From Roseateles subflavus (GTDB taxonomy: Bacteria; Pseudomonadota; Gammaproteobacteria; Burkholderiales; Burkholderiaceae_C): 64,000 nucleotides of DNA. The notes beneath the pieces were generated by a model that was not told the origin of the DNA, searched no databases, and was given only the letters and a program-made list of their open reading frames with translations. The position numbers and the translations under genes were made by a program. Each line of letters begins with the position of its first letter. The first letter of the stretch is position 1. The stretch is from positions 1 through 64,000 of the forward strand of contig NZ_JASVDS010000003.1 in NCBI RefSeq assembly GCF_030285365.1, written 5' to 3'. Below are positions 36,028 to 45,029 of this stretch, piece by piece.

Positions 36028-38508
36028 ATGAGCGGCACTGATCCGCGCCGGCAGGCCCAGGCGGCCCAGGCCCGGCGCGTCTTCACCGAGGCCCTGGTGC
36101 GCGGCATCGCCGCGACCGGGGCCGCGCTCCATGAGGCCGCTGCGCAACTGCTGCTGCAGCCCGCGGAGTACGCCCTCAGCGTGGCGCGCCGTGACGGCGT
36201 CGCCCTGTGGCAGCGGCGGGGCGTGGTGTGGCTGAGCATGCTCCGGGATGCCGTGCGCACGGCCGCCACGCAGGGCGTTCCCGAGCATGTCACCGTCAGC
36301 GGCAGCGCCAGTCTGAGCCTGGTGGATGACGACACCATCGAGCGCCAGATCACGGCCTCGCGCCTCGCGCTGGCCATGATGGACAAGGCGACGTGGGAGT
36401 TCACCGATCTGCGCACCCGCATGCTCCTGCTCGAGGGGCATGAGGAGCTGGCGCCGAACGATCTGGTGCGCGCACAGGCCCTGGCGCGACTTGTCCTCGA
36501 TTGCTGGTACGCCAGTGGGCTCACGCCCACGGAATGGCAGCTGTTCCTGCTGACGCTCAACGAGGAGATGTCGCACCTGCTGCTGGAGGCCTACCACGAG
36601 ACCAATCACTGGCTGATGCAGCAGGGGGTGCTGCCGGAGGTCGACCTGCGGCCCTACATCCGTCGCACGGCCGACAGCCGCCAGGCCTCCGCCGTGCCGG
36701 ATGCCTCCCAGGACCCCGCCTTTGCGCCCACGACGCTCTACGCGCGGGGCTTGGGCGGGGCGGACGGGCCGCCGGGGCACGGCCATGGCGCGGCTTCCGC
36801 CGGGCATCAGGGCCAGGCGGCGGGCTTTGCCAGGACCGGGCAGGGGCAGGCCCTCGGGGCGTCGGCTCCCGCGCAGGGCGTCGTCAAGTCAGCCGTGCGC
36901 ACCTCGGCCGAGCAGGTGATGGCCCAGCTGCAGCGGGTGCTGAATCGCCAGGTGCCCGGCATGTCCGCCGCCATGGCGCCGGCCATGAACGCCCCCACGC
37001 AGCCGATGCCGGCCGATCCGCGCGGCGATCGTGCGGGCCCCGCCACGCTCACCGGCCGCCTCCATGCGGCCATCAACCATGCCCAGGAAATGCTGCGCCA
37101 TCGTGCGCAGCCGTCGCTGGCCAGCGCGCCCGGCGCGCCGACGTCCGGCGGCCTGGCGGGCGGCGCCCCCAGCACGGGCAGCCCCGTGCGCGAGATCCCG
37201 GTTCCCCAGCAGATCGAGGAACTCAAGGCCCGCAACCTGGCCGTCAAGCAGGTCCTCAAGCAGGCCGCCGACACGCCGGCCGAACGCGCCACGATCGAGG
37301 TGGTGGCCTTGCTGTTCCAGTCCATCCTGACGGAGGAGCGCATCCCGGCCTCGGTGCGCGTGTGGTTCGCGCGGCTGCAGATGCCGGTGCTGCGCGTGGC
37401 CATCGGCGAGCCGGACTTCTTTGCCACCACGGACCACCCGGCGCGACGCCTGATCGACCGCATGGGGGCCTGCGTGATGGGCTTCAACACCTCTTCCGGC
37501 GGCGACGTCAGCGAGGCGGTGGAGCGCGAGATCAAGCGTGTCGTGCAGGTCGTCGAGGCCTATCCTGACACCGGTCGCCGCGTGTTCCAGACGGTGTTGA
37601 CGGAGTTCGAGAAGTTCCTCGCCCACTACTTCGAGCAGGAGAACAGCGCCTCCATCAAGGGCGTGTCCCTGGCCCAGCAGGTCGAGCAGCGGGAGACCCT
37701 GGCCATCCAGTACACCATCGAGCTGCGCAAAATGCTCAACGAGGTGCCGGTGCAGGATGGCGTGCGCGACTTCCTGTTCCAGACCTGGGCGGATGTGCTG
37801 GCCGTGACCGCCGTGCGGGCCGGCGCCCAGGCCGAGGTCACCAAGCAGATGAAGCGGGCCGCGGCGGACCTGATCTGGTCCGCGACGGCCAAGGTGTCCC
37901 GCGAGGAACGGGCCGAGGTGATCCGCCGGCTGCCCCCCCTGCTGAAGGTGCTGCGCGAGGGCATGGGCCACGCGGGCCTCTCCGCGCAGAGGCAGGACGA
38001 GCAGATCCGGGCGCTCAACAACTCCCTGGCGGCCGCCTTCACGGCCAAGTCCGCCAGCATCCCGCCGGAACGCCTCGAGGAGCTGATGAGCCAGCTCGAG
38101 ACGCTGGAGGCCATGCTGCCCGACACTGCGGACGGCGAGCTGGACGAGACGCTCATGCGGGACCTGTCCTCGCACGAGTCGGAAGACCTGGAGGTCGTGG
38201 CCGAAGGGGGCGCGCCGCCGTCGGCGGCGATGGTCGCCTGGGCGCAGGAGCTGCAGGTCGGGTCCTGGTACATGCTGGACTACCGCGGCCGCAACGAGCC
38301 GGTGCAGCTGGCCTGGCGCGGCCTGCGGCATCAGTTGACGCTGTTCGTCTCGCCCAAGGGGCGCGGCGTGCTGTTCCAGCAAAGCCGCCTGGCGGCTTTC
38401 CTGCAAGCCGGGCTGCTGCTGCCGGCGCAGGACGAGGCCCTCACCGTCAAGGCCACGCGCAATGCCCTGGCCAAGATCGACGCGGATCCCGATCGCCTGC
38501 TGAACTGA
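36028..38508 (+). CDS. DUF1631 family protein
   Basis: An 826-residue cytoplasmic protein of the DUF1631 family, found mainly in beta- and gammaproteobacteria. Two helical conserved parts (about residues 35-210 and 385-700) flank a low-complexity region rich in Gly, Ala, Pro and Gln (about 225-385). PVLRVAIGEPDFFATTDHPA and RLIDRMGACVMGFNTSSGGD are the most typical segments. The C-terminus has WYMLDYRGRNEPVQLAWRGL and LFVSPKGRGVLFQQSR, a small beta-barrel possibly of PilZ-like type. No signal peptide. Function is not established. Confidence 0.85.
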   Translation: MSGTDPRRQAQAAQARRVFTEALVRGIAATGAALHEAAAQLLLQPAEYALSVARRDGVALWQRRGVVWLSMLRDAVRTAATQGVPEHVTVSGSASLSLVDDDTIERQITASRLALAMMDKATWEFTDLRTRMLLLEGHEELAPNDLVRAQALARLVLDCWYASGLTPTEWQLFLLTLNEEMSHLLLEAYHETNHWLMQQGVLPEVDLRPYIRRTADSRQASAVPDASQDPAFAPTTLYARGLGGADGPPGHGHGAASAGHQGQAAGFARTGQGQALGASAPAQGVVKSAVRTSAEQVMAQLQRVLNRQVPGMSAAMAPAMNAPTQPMPADPRGDRAGPATLTGRLHAAINHAQEMLRHRAQPSLASAPGAPTSGGLAGGAPSTGSPVREIPVPQQIEELKARNLAVKQVLKQAADTPAERATIEVVALLFQSILTEERIPASVRVWFARLQMPVLRVAIGEPDFFATTDHPARRLIDRMGACVMGFNTSSGGDVSEAVEREIKRVVQVVEAYPDTGRRVFQTVLTEFEKFLAHYFEQENSASIKGVSLAQQVEQRETLAIQYTIELRKMLNEVPVQDGVRDFLFQTWADVLAVTAVRAGAQAEVTKQMKRAAADLIWSATAKVSREERAEVIRRLPPLLKVLREGMGHAGLSAQRQDEQIRALNNSLAAAFTAKSASIPPERLEELMSQLETLEAMLPDTADGELDETLMRDLSSHESEDLEVVAEGGAPPSAAMVAWAQELQVGSWYMLDYRGRNEPVQLAWRGLRHQLTLFVSPKGRGVLFQQSRLAAFLQAGLLLPAQDEALTVKATRNALAKIDADPDRLLN

Positions 38509-38654
38509 AAACACCGGCCGAGGCGGGCACCTGGCCGCCGCTTGGCGCCGGCGTGCGGCGGGATGGGGCGTGCGACGCTGGACGTCGCGCCGCCGCGAGA
38601 AACGGGCCGGCATCGGCGCTGCCAAGAAAGCGCGCGGGGAGCGGCGCAGCAATG

Positions 38655-38678
38655 AAAAACGCGCCGGGAGCGGCGCGT
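38655..38678 (-). terminator. Terminator for smg (minus strand)
   Basis: ACGCGCC (38659-38665) and GGCGCGT (38672-38678) form a 7-bp stem. Read on the minus strand it is followed by TTTTT (complement of 38655-38659). It is 24 bases beyond the smg stop. The remaining gap to 38508 has only GC-rich non-coding sequence. Confidence 0.75.
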
Positions 38679-38701
38679 CGGTGGAGCAATGGATCAGTGC
38701 A

Positions 38702-39154
38702 TCAGTGGATCAGCCGATCCTCGGGCGCCACGAAGAGCTCGTCGAGGATGAGGGCGTCCGGCTCCTCGCCCAAGCTCCAGAACACCATCAGCACGATGAT
38801 CTTGAGGTCTTCGAGGTCCAGCGGGGCACCGGGGATGGCCATGGCGCGGTCCACCACCATCTCCCGCATGGGGGGCGGCAGCACGCCGGCCGACTCCAGG
38901 AAGCTGATGAAGCCGACCGAGGCTTCGCCCAGGTGCTCCAGCTCATCCTTGGAATAGATCCGCAGGCTCAGGGCGCCTTGCTCCCCATGATGGGACTGCG
39001 CGGCGACCGCCAGGCCGTCCAGCCAGGAAAGCGCCTCCTGGATTTCGTCGGTCTCGAAGCCTACGGCTGACAATTTGCGAGTCAGCTGGGCGTGATCCGG
39101 ACAGGCATCCGGCCGCCAGTAGGTCTCATAGAGATAGACGAGGACGTCAAACAT
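38702..39154 (-). CDS. smg: Smg protein (DUF494)
   Basis: A 150-residue protein beginning MFDVLVYLYETYWRPDACPD, with SAVGFETDEIQEALSWLDGL and RIYSKDELEHLGEASVGFIS. The C-terminal LEDLKIIVLMVFWSLGEEPD is typical. Smg is conserved next to dprA in beta- and gammaproteobacteria; its role is not known. It follows dprA on the same strand. The stop lies in a CTGATCCACTGATGCACTGATCC-like run of three near-copies of CTGATSCA. Confidence 0.93.
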   Translation of the reverse strand: MFDVLVYLYETYWRPDACPDHAQLTRKLSAVGFETDEIQEALSWLDGLAVAAQSHHGEQGALSLRIYSKDELEHLGEASVGFISFLESAGVLPPPMREMVVDRAMAIPGAPLDLEDLKIIVLMVFWSLGEEPDALILDELFVAPEDRLIH

Positions 39155-39323
39155 GGCTGGACTATACCCCAGCCGTTCCGGACACCGATGCCGCGAAACA
39201 GGCCGCCACGGCAGGGCTTTTACGCAGTCTGGCGAGCCCCAAGGCCCCGTCCGGAAGGGCCGCGGTGGCCCTGCCGGCAGGCCGGCGGCAGGGACCGGCC
39301 CGGCCATGGAGGCCGCGATCGGC

Positions 39324-40481
39324 TCAGGCGCTGTGACGCCGCTGCAGCAGCCCGCCCGGCAGGCGAACGACGAGGCCGTCCAGCTCCAGGTCCAGCAGCA
39401 GCGCTTGCAGCAGCTCGGTCGGCCATCCGCCGCGGGCCTGCAGGGCGTCGAGGCTCACCGGCTCGTGGGACATGGCGGCGAGCAGGCGCTGATGCTCGCT
39501 GGCGCCCGCCAGACTCAGAGGGGCGCTCGGCAAGGCGTCCGACTCGGAGGGCGCGGAGGGCTCGGCTGTGGGGGTGGGGAGCCCGCTGTGCCGGGGCAGC
39601 TCTTCGAGGACGTCGGTGGCCGACTCCACCAGCTTGGCCCCTTGCCGGATCAAGGCATGGCAGCCCCTGCTCAGCGGGGAGTGGATCGAGCCGGGAATGG
39701 CGAACACCTCGCGCCCGGCCTCGCCGGCCAGCCGCGCGGTGATGAGCGAGCCGCTCTGCAGCGCCGCCTCGACGACGAGGCACCCCTCGGCCAGGCCCGC
39801 GATGATGCGGTTGCGCACCGGGAAATGAGGCGCCAGCGCCGGGGTGTCCAGTGCGTACTCGCTCATCAGCAGGCCCTGCTCGACGATGCGCATGGCCAGC
39901 GCGGCGTTGCGGCGAGGGTAGATCTCGTTGAGCCCCGTGCCCAGCACGGCGATGGTGCCGCCCGCGGCGGAGAGCGCGCCCTCATGCGCCGCCGCATCCA
40001 CGCCGAGGGCCAGGCCGGACACGACGCAGTGGCCTCCCTCGCTGAAGTGGCGGGCAAAGGTGAGCGCATGGTCCAGCCCCTGGGGCGTGGCATTGCGGCT
40101 GCCGACGATGGCCAGCATGGGGCGGCGAAGCAGGCCCCGCTGGCCCCAGAGATACATCAGCAGCGGCGGATCCGCGGTCTCGAGCAGTGCCTGGGGGTAG
40201 TCCGGGTCCCCCAGCAGCAGCAGGCTGCGGCGCCCATCTTCCTTGAGCCACAGTCGCGTCTGCTCGAGCAGGGCCTCCAGCTGCTCGGGCGGGCGGCCCA
40301 GGGCCTGAGCGGCCTGCGGGCCGATGATGCGGGACCAGTCGGCCGGGCCGCGCTCAAAGATGGCCCGAGGCTCGCCAAAGGCCGCCAGCAGGCGGCGCAG
40401 GGAGGAGCGGCCGAGCCCCGGCGTCTCCACGAGGCGCAACCAGGCGGAGAGCTCCCCGGGATCACGAATCGGCGCAGGCAT
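39324..40481 (-). CDS. dprA: DNA-processing protein DprA
   Basis: A 385-residue protein that loads RecA on incoming single-stranded DNA during natural transformation. The Rossmann-like core has AIVGSRNATPQGLDHALTFA, VVSGLALGVDAAAHEGALSA, then GTGLNEIYPRRNAALA and FPVRNRIIAGLAEGCLVVEA. An N-terminal SAM-like domain (TPGLGRSSLRRLLAAFGEPR) and a C-terminal winged helix (LDALQARGGWPTELLQALLL) are present. It lies between the LysM gene and smg. Confidence 0.96.
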   Translation of the reverse strand: MPAPIRDPGELSAWLRLVETPGLGRSSLRRLLAAFGEPRAIFERGPADWSRIIGPQAAQALGRPPEQLEALLEQTRLWLKEDGRRSLLLLGDPDYPQALLETADPPLLMYLWGQRGLLRRPMLAIVGSRNATPQGLDHALTFARHFSEGGHCVVSGLALGVDAAAHEGALSAAGGTIAVLGTGLNEIYPRRNAALAMRIVEQGLLMSEYALDTPALAPHFPVRNRIIAGLAEGCLVVEAALQSGSLITARLAGEAGREVFAIPGSIHSPLSRGCHALIRQGAKLVESATDVLEELPRHSGLPTPTAEPSAPSESDALPSAPLSLAGASEHQRLLAAMSHEPVSLDALQARGGWPTELLQALLLDLELDGLVVRLPGGLLQRRHSA

Positions 40482-40549
40482 GCCAGGGACCCTGGAGGGA
40501 AGCGCGGTGGAGGGGCTGGCGATCAGGCCCGGAGATCAGGGCGGCAGCA

Positions 40550-41713
40550 TCAGGGCTGGGAGAGGCGATCGCCCGGCCCGACGGGCTGTTGCGCCGACAG
40601 GATCAGCGCGTACGAGACGCGGCGGAAGGTCTGGAACACGAACAGCTTGCCGTTCTTTTCGTCCGGCAGGCGGATGGCGTCGGCACGACCGGTGCCGCTG
40701 CTGGTGTCACGCACTTCCTGGCCGGTGCGCCACAGGGCCAGCACATGCCCCTGCTCCATGCCGTCCTGCGTGCCCTTGTTGATCGAGACGATCTGGTTCT
40801 GGCCGGCGTTCAGGCCCTCGCCGTAGACCGCAATGACGCGGCCATCGATGGCCTTGCCCGGCGCATGGGGCACGTAGCGGTTGAAGGTGCGGGGCGGCAC
40901 GGGGGCCAGGCGGTCGCCTGCGTTGACCTCCTGACGGATCTGCTTGACCTGGAAGGTGGCAGGCACCTCGAGGGTCTTGCCGTCGGCCGGGGTGCCGGGG
41001 CGGAGGAATTCCAGCGAGCCCACATAGGCGGCCTCATAGCCCAGCACTTCCTTGGTGAGCGGGTCGCGCAGGGGCTTGGCCGTGCGGAAGGCGCGGTAGT
41101 CGCCTTGCGTCGGGAGCGTGCCGCGGACATAGGCCAGATCCCCGCGGCTCAGCAGCACGCGGCCTTCCTGGGCGGCGGCCACGCGGGGGGCCGATGCGAG
41201 GCTGTCCTCGTCGAGGACGATGGCCTCGTTCAGGAAGGGCTCGATCAGGTGCATGGGGATGGCGGGGATGCCGCCGTCGTCCAGGGACTCGGCCCGCGCG
41301 CGGGGCGAGAGCTTCACGGTGCCGTTCGGGCCCGTGATCGACTGGGCCAGCTCCAGTCGCGCACGGCCATCCACCTTGACCAGCACCAGCTGCTGGCCGG
41401 GGTAGATCAGGTGGGGGTTGCGGATCTGGTCCTGGTTCATGCCCCAGAGTTCCGGCCAGCGCCAGGGGCTCTTGAGGAAGAGCGTGGAAATGGCCCACAG
41501 CGTGTCACCCTTCTTCACGGTGTAGCTGTCCGGGGCATCCGGGGCGAGTTCCGACAGGGGCACGCCGGCCTGGGCCACCTTCTGGGCGGTCTCCCGCTGG
41601 GACTGGCTGATGGGGAAGTCGGTGGCCATGGCCGGCGCTGCGCTGAGAAGGGCGGCCGCGGCCCACAGGGCGGTGACGAGGGGGGCGGGGCGCAGCATGG
41701 GCCATGAAGTCAT
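40550..41713 (-). CDS. LysM-domain exported protein
   Basis: A 387-residue protein with a signal peptide (VTALWAAAALLSAAPAMA). The LysM domain is at about residues 58-108 (SYTVKKGDTLWAISTLFLKS, WPELWGMNQDQIRNPHLIYP, GQQLVLV). This peptidoglycan-binding module is followed by a long region of unknown fold with VNAGDRLAPVPPRTFNRYVP. It is typically encoded beside dprA in betaproteobacteria. AGGAGAACGACCG precedes the ATG. Confidence 0.9.
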   Translation of the reverse strand: MTSWPMLRPAPLVTALWAAAALLSAAPAMATDFPISQSQRETAQKVAQAGVPLSELAPDAPDSYTVKKGDTLWAISTLFLKSPWRWPELWGMNQDQIRNPHLIYPGQQLVLVKVDGRARLELAQSITGPNGTVKLSPRARAESLDDGGIPAIPMHLIEPFLNEAIVLDEDSLASAPRVAAAQEGRVLLSRGDLAYVRGTLPTQGDYRAFRTAKPLRDPLTKEVLGYEAAYVGSLEFLRPGTPADGKTLEVPATFQVKQIRQEVNAGDRLAPVPPRTFNRYVPHAPGKAIDGRVIAVYGEGLNAGQNQIVSINKGTQDGMEQGHVLALWRTGQEVRDTSSGTGRADAIRLPDEKNGKLFVFQTFRRVSYALILSAQQPVGPGDRLSQP

Positions 41714-41970
41714 CGGTCGTTCTCCTGCGGGCTGCCGGTGCATCGGGGGAGGCGCCGGACCCGCTGTTTTCTTGCCTGTCGGCATGCAGTGGGAATACTG
41801 AGGGGCGAGCCGGGGAGTGCGGCCGCACGCAGGGTGATCAGCAAGAACGCTGAAGTCCTGCGGCAGATCGGCGAAAATCCCCTCAGCTTGAGATGATTCT
41901 GCCCCTAAAGCGGGTGGACGTTGCAATGAATCCCGCCGGAGCATCGATGCTCTTGCAGGCACTTACAAAG

Positions 41971-41997
41971 CCGCGTTGTGGATTGTCCACAGCGCGG
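41971..41997. promoter_or_regulatory. Near-perfect 27-base inverted repeat before def
   Basis: CCGCG (41971-41975) pairs with CGCGG (41993-41997) and TGTGGA (41977-41982) with TCCACA (41986-41991), around TTG; one T-G pair interrupts. The core resembles two overlapping DnaA boxes (TTGTCCACA differs from TTATCCACA by one base). The repeat ends 15 bases before the def start. The rest of the 299-base gap (41714-42012) between the divergent LysM and def genes has no gene. Confidence 0.6.
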
Positions 41998-42012
41998 CAT
42001 TGGAACTCCGAG

Positions 42013-42528
42013 ATGGCCAAACTGAATATCCTTCGTTACCCCGACCCGCGTCTGCATACTGTCGCTCAAACCGTGGCCGTCGTGGACGACCGTATCCGCC
42101 AGCTGGTGGACGACATGCTCGAGACCATGTACGCCGCCGAGGGCGTGGGCCTGGCCGCCACCCAGGTGGACGTCCACGAGCGCGTGGTGGTGATCGACAC
42201 CTCCGAAGAGCGCAACGAGCCGCGCGTGCTGATCAACCCCGAGATCATCGAGACCGGCGGCGCGCTGCGCGACGGCGAGGAGGGCTGCCTCTCCGTGCCG
42301 ACCATCTACGACAAGGTGGCGCGCCACGAGCGCGTCAAGGTGCGCGCCCTGGATCGCGACGGCCAGCCCTACGAGTTCGAGGCCGAGGGCCTGCTGTCGG
42401 TGTGCGTGCAGCATGAGCTGGATCACCTGAAGGGCAAGGTCTTCGTCGAGTATCTGAGCTCGCTCAAGCGCGACCGTATCAAGACCAAGCTGGCCAAGAA
42501 GGCCCGCGACGAGCAGCCGCGTCGCTGA
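42013..42528 (+). CDS. def: Peptide deformylase
   Basis: A 171-residue metalloenzyme that removes the formyl group from new proteins. All three motifs are present: [10 protein letters not shown] (about 43-52), EEGCLSVP with C92, and [10 protein letters not shown] with H134, E135 and H138. The ATG at 42013 matches the family start [14 protein letters not shown]; an upstream in-frame ATG at 41893 would span the inverted repeat and is not supported. Its stop overlaps fmt. Confidence 0.96.
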   Translation: MAKLNILRYPDPRLHTVAQTVAVVDDRIRQLVDDMLETMYAAEGVGLAATQVDVHERVVVIDTSEERNEPRVLINPEIIETGGALRDGEEGCLSVPTIYDKVARHERVKVRALDRDGQPYEFEAEGLLSVCVQHELDHLKGKVFVEYLSSLKRDRIKTKLAKKARDEQPRR

Positions 42529-43502
42529 TGGGACTGCGCGTCGCCTTCGCCGGAACGCCGGAATTCGCGGCCGTCGCCCTGCAGGCCCTGCTGGCCGCAG
42601 GCTTTGAGGTTCCCCTGGTCCTGACGCAGCCCGACCGCCCCGCCGGCCGCGGCATGAAGCTGCAGGCCTCGCCGGTCAAGCAGGTGGCGCAGCAGCATGG
42701 CATCCCGGTCAGCCAGCCGCTGAGCCTGCGCCTGGATGGCAAGCATCCCGGCGAGGCTGCGGCCGGCCGCGAGGCGCTGCTGGCCGCCCGGCCGGACCTC
42801 CTCGTGGTGGCGGCCTATGGCCTGATCCTGCCCCAGTGGGTGCTGGACCTCCCGCGCCTGGGCTGCCTGAACATCCACGCCTCGCTGCTGCCGCGCTGGC
42901 GTGGCGCTGCGCCCATCCACCGGGCCATCGAGGCGGGCGATGCCGAGACGGGCATCACCATCATGCAGATGGACGCGGGCCTGGACACGGGCGACATGCT
43001 GCTCATCGAGCGCCTGCCCATCGCGGCCGATGACACCACCGCCAGCCTGCATGACAAGCTCGCCGTGCTGGGCGGCCGCCTGATGGTCGAGGCGCTGGAG
43101 CTGGCCGCATGCGGCGGGTTCCGGCCGGAGCGTCAGCCCGAGGCCGGGGTCTGCTATGCCCACAAGATCGAGAAGGCCGAGAGCGACATCGACTGGACGC
43201 TGCCGGCCGCCGCCATCGAGCGCCGCCTGCGGGCCTTCGATCCCTTCCCGGGTGGCCTGAGCCATCTGGACGGGGAGGCGCTCAAGATCTGGAAGGCGCA
43301 GCCGGCACCCGGTACCGGCCAGCCCGGCGAGGTGCTCGCGGCCGATGCGTCTGGCCTGCTGGTGGCCTGCGGCGAGGGGGCGCTGCGCCTGACCGAGCTG
43401 CAGCGGGCAGGCGGCAAGCGCCTGCCGGCGGCGGCCTTCCTGCAGTCGCGGCCGGTGCCGGTGGGCACGGTCTTGAAATCGGCAGCGGCCAGCCCCACCT
43501 GA
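42528..43502 (+). CDS. fmt: Methionyl-tRNA formyltransferase
   Basis: A 324-residue enzyme that formylates initiator Met-tRNA, whose genes lie at 18133-18456. It starts [20 protein letters not shown]. The catalytic core has [20 protein letters not shown] (conserved Asn, His) and [18 protein letters not shown] (Asp). The C-terminal OB-like domain ([20 protein letters not shown]) is present. It is coupled to def by a TGATG overlap. Confidence 0.97.
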   Translation: MGLRVAFAGTPEFAAVALQALLAAGFEVPLVLTQPDRPAGRGMKLQASPVKQVAQQHGIPVSQPLSLRLDGKHPGEAAAGREALLAARPDLLVVAAYGLILPQWVLDLPRLGCLNIHASLLPRWRGAAPIHRAIEAGDAETGITIMQMDAGLDTGDMLLIERLPIAADDTTASLHDKLAVLGGRLMVEALELAACGGFRPERQPEAGVCYAHKIEKAESDIDWTLPAAAIERRLRAFDPFPGGLSHLDGEALKIWKAQPAPGTGQPGEVLAADASGLLVACGEGALRLTELQRAGGKRLPAAAFLQSRPVPVGTVLKSAAASPT

Positions 43503-43552
43503 CACCTCAGCCGCGCCGCGGTCCCTGGTCTGTCCTATCGGAGGAGTGAGCG

Positions 43553-44401
43553 ATGTTCAACATGATGAAGACTGCCATCCTGATGGCCGCCATCACCGCG
43601 CTGTTCATGGCGATCGGCTCGGTGCTGGGCGGCCAGCAGGGCATGGTCCTCGCGCTGCTGATCGCGCTGGGCATGAACTTCTTCAGCTACTGGTTCTCCG
43701 ACAAGCTCGTCCTGCGCATGTACAACGCGCAGGAGGTCGACGAGTCCAGCGCCCCGCAGTTCTACCGCATGGTGCGGGAGCTGGCCCAGCGGGCCGGCCT
43801 GCCCATGCCGCGCGTCTACCTGATCGAAGAAGACGCGCCCAATGCCTTCGCGACCGGCCGCAATCCCGACCATGCGGCCGTGGCCGCGACCACCGGCATC
43901 CTGCGCGTGCTGTCCGAGCGTGAACTGCGCGGCGTCATGGCCCATGAGCTCGCCCATGTGCAGCACCGGGACATCCTCATCTCCACCATCAGCGCCACCA
44001 TGGCCGGTGCCATCGGCATGCTGGGCAACTTCGCGATGCTGTTCGGCGGGCGGGACAGCGAGGGCCGCCAGACCAACCCCCTCGTGGGCCTGCTGGTGAT
44101 GATCCTCGCCCCCATCGCCGCCAGCCTGATCCAGATGGCCATCAGCCGCGCCCGCGAGTTCGAGGCCGACCGCGGCGGCGCCGAGATCTCGGGCGACCCG
44201 GCGGCCCTGGCCTCGGCGCTGGACAAGATCCACCGCTACGCCCAGGGCCTGCCCATGGAGGTGGCGGAGCGCCATCCCGAGACGGCGCAGATGATGATCA
44301 TGAACCCGCTCTCCGCGGGCGGCATCAAGGGGCTGTTTTCCACGCATCCGGCCACGGAGGAACGGATTGCACGGCTGATGGAGATGGCGCGCCAGCGCTG
44401 A
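43553..44401 (+). CDS. htpX: Membrane zinc metalloprotease HtpX
   Basis: A 282-residue inner-membrane protease that degrades misfolded membrane proteins. The zinc motif is H131-E-x2-H135 ([13 protein letters not shown]) with a downstream glutamate in [19 protein letters not shown]. Two helices precede it and about two lie between the zinc motif and the end ([37 protein letters not shown]). GGAGGAGTGAGCG before the ATG is a strong ribosome-binding site. It follows fmt by 50 bases, the usual neighbour in betaproteobacteria. Confidence 0.96.
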   Translation: MFNMMKTAILMAAITALFMAIGSVLGGQQGMVLALLIALGMNFFSYWFSDKLVLRMYNAQEVDESSAPQFYRMVRELAQRAGLPMPRVYLIEEDAPNAFATGRNPDHAAVAATTGILRVLSERELRGVMAHELAHVQHRDILISTISATMAGAIGMLGNFAMLFGGRDSEGRQTNPLVGLLVMILAPIAASLIQMAISRAREFEADRGGAEISGDPAALASALDKIHRYAQGLPMEVAERHPETAQMMIMNPLSAGGIKGLFSTHPATEERIARLMEMARQR

Positions 44402-44436
44402 CTCAAGACTGCCGCAGATCAGCCGATAAGCCGGGC

Positions 44437-44868
44437 ATGACGCGCATTTCCCACCCCTTGCGCCGGCGCCTGGCCGTCGGCCTGCTGCTCCTGCCGCTGG
44501 CCGGCTGCGAATGGCTGGGCATCGACGATCCGGCCAAGCTGGCCGCCGCCAAGGAGGCTGAGGGCAAGGCCGTGGGCAGCGCCTGCCGCCATGCGCAGCG
44601 CGCCATCGAGGACTGCTACACGCTCAATCCCAAGGCGCAGAAGGCCGCCGTCTTCTCGGGCTGGAAGGAGATGGACGAGTACATGCGCGAGAACAAGCTC
44701 GAAGGCATCGCGCCCGTGGTGCCCCGTCCTGGCACGAGCAAGCCGGCCGACGAGGAGGCCGCGGGTGGCGATCACGGGGCCGAGAAGGCCGCGGACAAGG
44801 CGTCCGACAAGACCGCGGAGAAGGGCGGCGCCAAGACGGACAAGGCCGCCGCCAAGGGCGGTCACTGA
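44437..44868 (+). CDS. Small lipoprotein with Lys/Ala/Asp-rich tail
   Basis: A 143-residue protein. Its lipobox LLLPLAGC suggests cleavage before Cys24 and lipid attachment. The globular part (about 25-90) has two further cysteines (SACRHAQRAIEDCYTLNPKA). The last 50 residues are a low-complexity run of Ala, Asp, Lys and Gly (KAADKASDKTAEKGG), probably disordered and able to reach through the periplasm. I do not recognise a family. The gene ends in an 11-bp tandem repeat. Confidence 0.75.
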   Translation: MTRISHPLRRRLAVGLLLLPLAGCEWLGIDDPAKLAAAKEAEGKAVGSACRHAQRAIEDCYTLNPKAQKAAVFSGWKEMDEYMRENKLEGIAPVVPRPGTSKPADEEAAGGDHGAEKAADKASDKTAEKGGAKTDKAAAKGGH

Positions 44869-44890
44869 GCGGTCACTGAGCGGCCACTGA
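44858..44890 (+). repeat. Three tandem copies of an 11-bp unit spanning a stop codon
   Basis: GCGGTCACTGA at 44858-44868 and 44869-44879, then GCGGCCACTGA at 44880-44890. The first copy supplies the last codons and TGA stop of the lipoprotein gene. The unit is not a multiple of three, so extra copies fall in the untranslated region and would not alter the protein. Confidence 0.85.
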
Positions 44891-45029
44891 GCGGGGCCGA
44901 AGCGGGGCCCGCGCGGGCTTCCTGCATCTGGTGCCGCCGTTCCTGCATTTCGTCTGAGTCGGCTCGCCAGCGGCGGACGGGCTTTGCATCATGCGTCCAT
45001 CGTCAACGCATGAGACAAGGATCCCCACC

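Noticed and set aside
41971-41997. Origin of replication
   Set aside because: Only two overlapping imperfect DnaA-like boxes are visible, with no dnaA, dnaN or AT-rich unwinding region nearby.
41893-42012. Longer start for peptide deformylase
   Set aside because: The extra 40 residues have no family counterpart and would be encoded through the inverted repeat.
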